Part shown: one piece after another, positions 4,891 to 7,415 of the stretch
Layout of the letters: each line of letters opens with the position of its first letter
Position numbering within the stretch: the first letter of the stretch is position 1
Origin: Candidatus Roizmanbacteria bacterium
GTDB taxonomy: Bacteria; Patescibacteriota; Microgenomatia; UBA1406; GWC2-37-13
DNA length: 7,415 nt
Assembly (NCBI GenBank): GCA_026395475.1
Contig: JAPLYQ010000102.1
Location: 1 to 7,415, forward strand
Direction of reading: 5' to 3'
Made by a program: the position numbers and the translations under genes
Notes under the pieces: generated by a model
Seen by the model: only the letters and a program-made list of their open reading frames with translations
Databases searched by the model: none
What the model was told of the DNA's origin: nothing

Positions 4891-5925
4891 ATGGCAAAAA
4901 TAAAAAAACATTCAAACCCTGAGGCAGAAGAGGTAACTACCCCACAACCTAAACTAAACTGGTCTATGGTTGCAGTAGTTGCAGCTCTTGCTGGTATCTT
5001 GTTAATCGTTAATAATTTCAGAGGAAAGACTGACGAATTCAAGAACAAAACCATCCCAAATGCGGTGAAAAAAGTTCTTAACAATCCTGATACAAAATTC
5101 GAGATCACATCTGTTAAAGAAACAAATGGTGTCTACGAGTTTGAATTGAAGTTACAAAACCAAACATATACTTCCTATATCACCAAAGATGGAAAAATTC
5201 TTTTCACGTCTGGTGTTAAGATGGATGTAACAGAAAAAAAAGCAGCAACAAACACAGCTGCAGAACCAAAAAAACTTACAGCAAAAGATTTGAAAAAAAG
5301 CGACAAGCCAACACTTACTGCATTTGTAGTCGCAAACTGCCCATACGGACTACAAACTCAGAGAGTATTTAAGAAAGTTCTCGAAGAAGCTCCAGCAATG
5401 GCACAGAATTTAGTCATCAAATATATTGGCGCAATCGTAGATGGCAAAATCACATCAATGCATGGAGATGAGGAAGCAAAAGAAAACCTCAGACAGATAT
5501 GTATTCGTGATGAACAGCCAGAACTATATTGGCCATATGTAAATTGTTATATGCAAGAAGGAAAAACTGAAAGTTGTCTTGCAACAGCTGGCGTCGATTC
5601 AGCAAAAATGACAGCATGTACAGAAGATCCAAAAAGAGGTAATGCTTTTGCTCAAAAGGATTTTGCAGCAGGAGCAAAACTTAACGTAAGTGGTTCCCCA
5701 ACATTAGTTCTTAACGACACACAAGTCGTCTCAGAATTTGATTTTGGAGGACGCGTACCAAATAGCATAAAAACATTAGTGTGTGGTGGTAGTAAAACAC
5801 CAGCAGATTACTGTTCAAAAGATATCTCAGCTAAAGAAGTAGCTGTCTCTTTGTCAGTGTCTGATGATGCTGCGAGTGCAGGCGGAACAACAACTTCCGC
5901 AGCTGGCTGCGCTCCAGCGAAATAA
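4891..5925 (+). CDS. Membrane-anchored GILT/thioredoxin-like thiol oxidoreductase
   Basis: A 344-residue protein, probably anchored with its catalytic domain outside the membrane. After a polar N-terminus, one membrane segment spans about 25-41. A small beta domain follows (about 48-115), then a Lys/Ala-rich linker (116-138). The thioredoxin-like domain begins with strand L142-T-A-F-V-V-A-N and active site C150-P-Y-G153. It continues with M190-H-G-D and E198-N-L-R-Q-I-C204, W214-P-Y-V-N-C219, C229, C243 and the cis-proline loop G268-S-P270-T-L-V. This layout resembles the GILT thiol reductase family, whose usual site is CxxC. Here the second active-site cysteine is glycine, so a monothiol mechanism or a partner cysteine must be assumed. 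Further cysteines are C298, C308 and C341 in a low-complexity tail. A good promoter precedes it and a strong terminator follows. Donor, acceptor and substrate are unknown. Confidence 0.72.
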   Translation: MAKIKKHSNPEAEEVTTPQPKLNWSMVAVVAALAGILLIVNNFRGKTDEFKNKTIPNAVKKVLNNPDTKFEITSVKETNGVYEFELKLQNQTYTSYITKDGKILFTSGVKMDVTEKKAATNTAAEPKKLTAKDLKKSDKPTLTAFVVANCPYGLQTQRVFKKVLEEAPAMAQNLVIKYIGAIVDGKITSMHGDEEAKENLRQICIRDEQPELYWPYVNCYMQEGKTESCLATAGVDSAKMTACTEDPKRGNAFAQKDFAAGAKLNVSGSPTLVLNDTQVVSEFDFGGRVPNSIKTLVCGGSKTPADYCSKDISAKEVAVSLSVSDDAASAGGTTTSAAGCAPAK

Positions 5926-5940
5926 GTCTTGTCGATTCGT

Positions 5941-5972
5941 AAAGGGAGTGGTTTATTCCACTCCCTTTTTTT
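5941..5972 (+). terminator. Rho-independent terminator after the GILT-like gene
   Basis: The stem GGGAGTGG (5944-5951) pairs with CCACTCCC (5958-5965) around the loop TTTATT and is followed by seven T residues (5966-5972). The three A residues before the stem could extend it by pairing with the first T residues. It lies 16 nt after the TAA stop at 5923-5925 and is the only clear intrinsic terminator in the window. Confidence 0.93.
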
Positions 5973-5991
5973 GCCTGTACCTCGTAAGTCC

Positions 5992-6020
5992 TTAACATGA
6001 AGGACGAAGTGGTATATACT
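5992..6020 (+). promoter_or_regulatory. Promoter of the 36-residue membrane peptide gene
   Basis: TTAACA (5992-5997), exactly 17 nt, then TATACT (6015-6020), which ends 7 nt before the ATG at 6028. Both boxes are near consensus with optimal spacing. Placed right after a terminator and directly before a small reading frame, it supports that frame as a gene with a leaderless transcript. Confidence 0.7.
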
Positions 6021-6027
6021 CTATATC

Positions 6028-6138
6028 ATGAGCAAAAAACAAAAGAATAGAACATTACCACCTATGGTAAGTTTCTTAATAGTAATGGGAATTATGGCTT
6101 TTCTATTTTCTGGCTACTTGTTTCTGAAGTGGAGATAA
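6028..6138 (+). CDS. Small single-pass membrane peptide, 36 residues
   Basis: The frame opens ATG-AGC and ends TAA at 6136-6138. The product has a basic N-terminus (M-S-K-K-Q-K-N-R), then a hydrophobic segment (about 13-33) rich in Met, Phe, Leu, Ile and Gly, and ends L-K-W-R. The layout suggests one transmembrane helix with positive charges at both ends. I do not recognise a family and propose no function. Support comes from the near-consensus promoter 7 nt upstream, the preceding terminator and the membrane-protein composition. The next feature is a long hairpin 7 nt after the stop. The main doubt is its short length, since conservation cannot be tested here. Confidence 0.6.
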   Translation: MSKKQKNRTLPPMVSFLIVMGIMAFLFSGYLFLKWR

Positions 6139-6144
6139 ATTATT

Positions 6145-6198
6145 CTCCTCTTGCTGGTTTGGATAAATATTACCCTTTTCCAAAGCAGCTTAGAGGAG
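6145..6198 (+). other. Long imperfect hairpin after the small membrane peptide gene
   Basis: Three nested arms pair: CTCCTCT (6145-6151) with AGAGGAG (6192-6198), GCTG (6153-6156) with CAGC (6186-6189), and TTTGG (6158-6162) with CCAAA (6180-6184). Small internal mismatches separate the arms and a 17-nt AT-rich loop closes the structure. That is 16 base pairs over 54 nt. No T-tract follows directly. It may stabilise or end the small-gene transcript, form a small RNA, or be a repeat remnant. The remaining stretch from 6199 to 6275 shows nothing else I can name. Confidence 0.55.
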
Positions 6199-6275
6199 GT
6201 TATACCCGTAATTGTTTTTAATTGTGGAGGGTGATAAAATAGAACGTCACAACGCTCATTTTCAATTGGTATTTT

Positions 6276-6306
6276 GTGTCATTCCCGCGGAGGCGGGAAT
6301 CCAGTC
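6276..6306. repeat. dRS3-like palindromic repeat, copy 2
   Basis: Matches copy 1 at 3669-3699 except at one loop base (GGAG instead of GAAG). The arms are ATTCCCGC (6281-6288) and GCGGGAAT (6293-6300). The copy ends CCAGTC, directly before GATAAT, and lies 15 nt before tRNA-Glu. Confidence 0.85.
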
Positions 6307-6312
6307 GATAAT
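6307..6312 (+). promoter_or_regulatory. Possible -10 box of tRNA-Glu
   Basis: GATAAT directly follows the second dRS3-like repeat and ends 9 nt before the mature tRNA 5' end. The -35 position falls in the repeat and does not match the consensus, so the call is tentative. Confidence 0.35.
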
Positions 6313-6321
6313 TACCGCTTA

Positions 6322-6394
6322 GTCGCTATAGTCTAGAGGCCTAGGACAACAGATTCTCATTCTGTGAACACGGGTTCGAATCCCGTTAGCGACA
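6322..6394 (+). tRNA. tRNA-Glu (anticodon CUC)
   Basis: A complete 73-nt cloverleaf. The acceptor GTCGCTA (6322-6328) pairs perfectly with TAGCGAC (6387-6393). The D stem is GTC/GAC (6331-6333/6345-6347). The anticodon stem ACAGA/TCTGT (6349-6353/6361-6365) encloses TTCTCAT with anticodon CTC at 6356-6358. The variable loop is 4 nt. The T stem ACGGG/CCCGT (6370-6374/6382-6386) encloses TTCGAAT. The discriminator at 6394 is A and no CCA follows in the DNA, so CCA must be added by nucleotidyltransferase. The D-arm region closely matches bacterial tRNA-Glu, and the anticodon reads GAG. Confidence 0.96.
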
Positions 6395-6568
6395 CATATC
6401 TTCAAAAGTTCTACCCGACCCGTAGCCTACCCTTGATTAGCTCTTCACAGCGCTCTAAAAAAAGCCATTTTAAACATTTTTCAGTTATTTAGCCTGTAGA
6501 ATAATAATCCGTGAAATCTGCAATTTTCTCAATATTCATCCATTTTGTACTATATTTTTTGCAAAATA

Positions 6569-6581
6569 CCATTAATAATGG
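6569..6581. promoter_or_regulatory. Perfect 13-nt inverted repeat upstream of the DUF262 gene
   Basis: CCATTA and TAATGG flank one central A, ending 34 nt before the -10 box of the DUF262 gene. The position and symmetry fit an operator or upstream regulatory site. The surrounding 6395-6627 stretch is very AT-rich, which raises the chance of accidental symmetry. I see no gene in that stretch. Confidence 0.3.
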
Positions 6582-6615
6582 TTAGCAAATAATATTAATT
6601 ACGGTTATTGTAGGG

Positions 6616-6621
6616 TACAAT
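6616..6621 (+). promoter_or_regulatory. -10 box of the DUF262 gene
   Basis: TACAAT ends 6 nt before the ATG at 6628, the same arrangement as the other plus-strand genes. No clear -35 box is seen. Confidence 0.45.
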
Positions 6622-6627
6622 TAGTGC

Positions 6628-7415
6628 ATGCCACAAATAATTGATGCAAACGAGCTAACAATAGATGCCCTTCTGAATACTTCAGGTCAAGCTTATATCG
6701 TTCCTCGTCATCAAAGACAATTTGAGTGGACAAAAGAACAGTGGAGTGATCTTTGGGAAGATATCCATACAGGAGAAGTTGAAGAAAGTCACTTTTTAGG
6801 TTCAATTGTGGTAATCCCTGAGGGACGGCCATTAGTTGGTATAAACTACTTTGAGGTTAATGACGGGCAGCAACGATTAACCACTATTTTAATTGTTCTT
6901 TCGGTGATTCGAGATCATGCAACATTACTAAACAATGCAGATTTCGTAAACCATATAACATCTCAATATTTAACTGCGAATTGTTTTGAAAAGGGGTCAA
7001 AAAAAGTTGTTCCAAAAATGAAGCTCGGAAAACTTGATGATGAAGAATTTCGTCAAGTTTTAGAGGGAAAATTACAAGGAGAAGAAAAAGAAGGTCATCG
7101 TATCTTTGATTGCTATAACTATTTTAAATCTCTTGTAAAAAATTTAAATCTTGAACAATTAGAAAATTTAGAAAAGCGCATAGTAAGTAAGATTATTGTT
7201 GTACACATAAATGTTGCGGACCAATTCAACGCATTTCGCTTATTTGAAACACTAAATGACCGCGGTCTTGCTCTTTCCGCAGTTGATTTGATAAAAAATC
7301 ACCTTCTTATGCGAGCAGCGAGCACAGGAGATGATCAAATAATTGATTCAATTGTAGAGGAATGGCAAGAGATGTATGAAACTATAAGAGAATATGATCC
7401 AGTTGTTTTTTTCCA
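6628..7415 (+). CDS. DUF262 / GmrS-like N-terminal domain protein, cut by the window end
   Basis: The frame is open from the ATG at 6628 to the end of the window, giving 262 codons with no stop. Signature blocks of the DUF262 (ParB/Srx-like, GmrSD N-terminal) domain are clear: V25-P-R-H-Q-R-Q-F-E-W34, F75-E-V-N-D79-G-Q-Q-R83-L-T-T, and F206-E-T-L-N-D-R212-G-L-A-L-S with D220-L-I-K-N. D-G-Q-Q-R is the characteristic nucleotide-binding/hydrolysis motif. In GmrSD-type type IV restriction enzymes this domain hydrolyses nucleotide and is followed by a DUF1524 HNH nuclease domain that cuts modified DNA. Related domains occur in BrxU and SspE. The missing C-terminus decides which type it is. It follows a tRNA gene and an AT-rich gap. 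The start is supported by TACAAT 6 nt upstream; there is no Shine-Dalgarno sequence. Confidence 0.9.
   Translation, partial: MPQIIDANELTIDALLNTSGQAYIVPRHQRQFEWTKEQWSDLWEDIHTGEVEESHFLGSIVVIPEGRPLVGINYFEVNDGQQRLTTILIVLSVIRDHATLLNNADFVNHITSQYLTANCFEKGSKKVVPKMKLGKLDDEEFRQVLEGKLQGEEKEGHRIFDCYNYFKSLVKNLNLEQLENLEKRIVSKIIVVHINVADQFNAFRLFETLNDRGLALSAVDLIKNHLLMRAASTGDDQIIDSIVEEWQEMYETIREYDPVVFF

Noticed and set aside
3669..6306. The two dRS3-like copies as part of a CRISPR array.
   Set aside because: Only two copies exist, about 2.6 kb apart, with genes between them and no regular spacers.
6395..6627. A gene or structured RNA in the gap between tRNA-Glu and the DUF262 gene.
   Set aside because: No supported reading frame or known RNA motif was found; only AT-rich sequence, a short palindrome and the -10 box are visible.

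Overview
This is an AT-rich bacterial window, probably chromosomal and most likely from a reduced-genome lineage of the Patescibacteria/CPR type. The lineage call is inference. It rests on a short alanyl-tRNA synthetase without the C-terminal C-Ala domain, a stand-alone MetRS-beta-like tRNA-binding protein, a tRNA without an encoded CCA, very short gene leaders, and no recognisable Shine-Dalgarno sequence before any gene. TGA is a normal stop here: it ends the tRNA-binding protein at the family's usual C-terminus, so the TGA=Gly code of Gracilibacteria/Absconditabacteria does not apply.

Layout. Left arm, minus strand: an NnrD-type NAD(P)H-hydrate dehydratase (1179-2102), then a separate two-gene unit with its own -35/-10 promoter. 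That unit encodes a membrane-anchored Ig-like protein (706-1131) and a secreted protein of unknown function (2-709), joined by an ATGA overlap. A 34-bp divergent promoter region separates nnrD from an AlaRS-like gene on the plus strand (2137-3663). The rest of the window reads rightward: a deoxynucleotide N-hydrolase/nucleoside deoxyribosyltransferase-like protein (3714-4091), a small GIY-YIG nuclease bracketed by inverted 38-bp repeats (4152-4436), the tRNA-binding protein (4498-4839), a membrane-anchored GILT-like thiol oxidoreductase (4891-5925) with a strong terminator, a 36-residue membrane peptide (6028-6138), a long imperfect hairpin, tRNA-Glu(CUC) (6322-6394), and the first 262 codons of a DUF262/GmrS-like protein (6628 to the window end).

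Most interesting points. (1) The AlaRS-like protein lacks the roughly 100-residue segment that carries class II motif 3, yet keeps an intact editing site. (2) The GIY-YIG gene looks like a compact element with inverted terminal repeats, one of which overlaps its stop codon. (3) All seven plus-strand protein genes have a -10-like box 6-10 nt before their ATG, which predicts leaderless or nearly leaderless mRNAs. (4) Dispersed repeats of two families lie right against the -10 boxes of the genes that follow them.

Several genes share a quality-control theme: NAD(P)HX repair, tRNA mischarge editing, nucleotide sanitation and thiol redox. Only the two surface-protein genes show clear operon structure, so this theme may be coincidence. 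The right end, after the tRNA gene, is very AT-rich and carries a defence-type gene, so it may be the edge of an accessory island.
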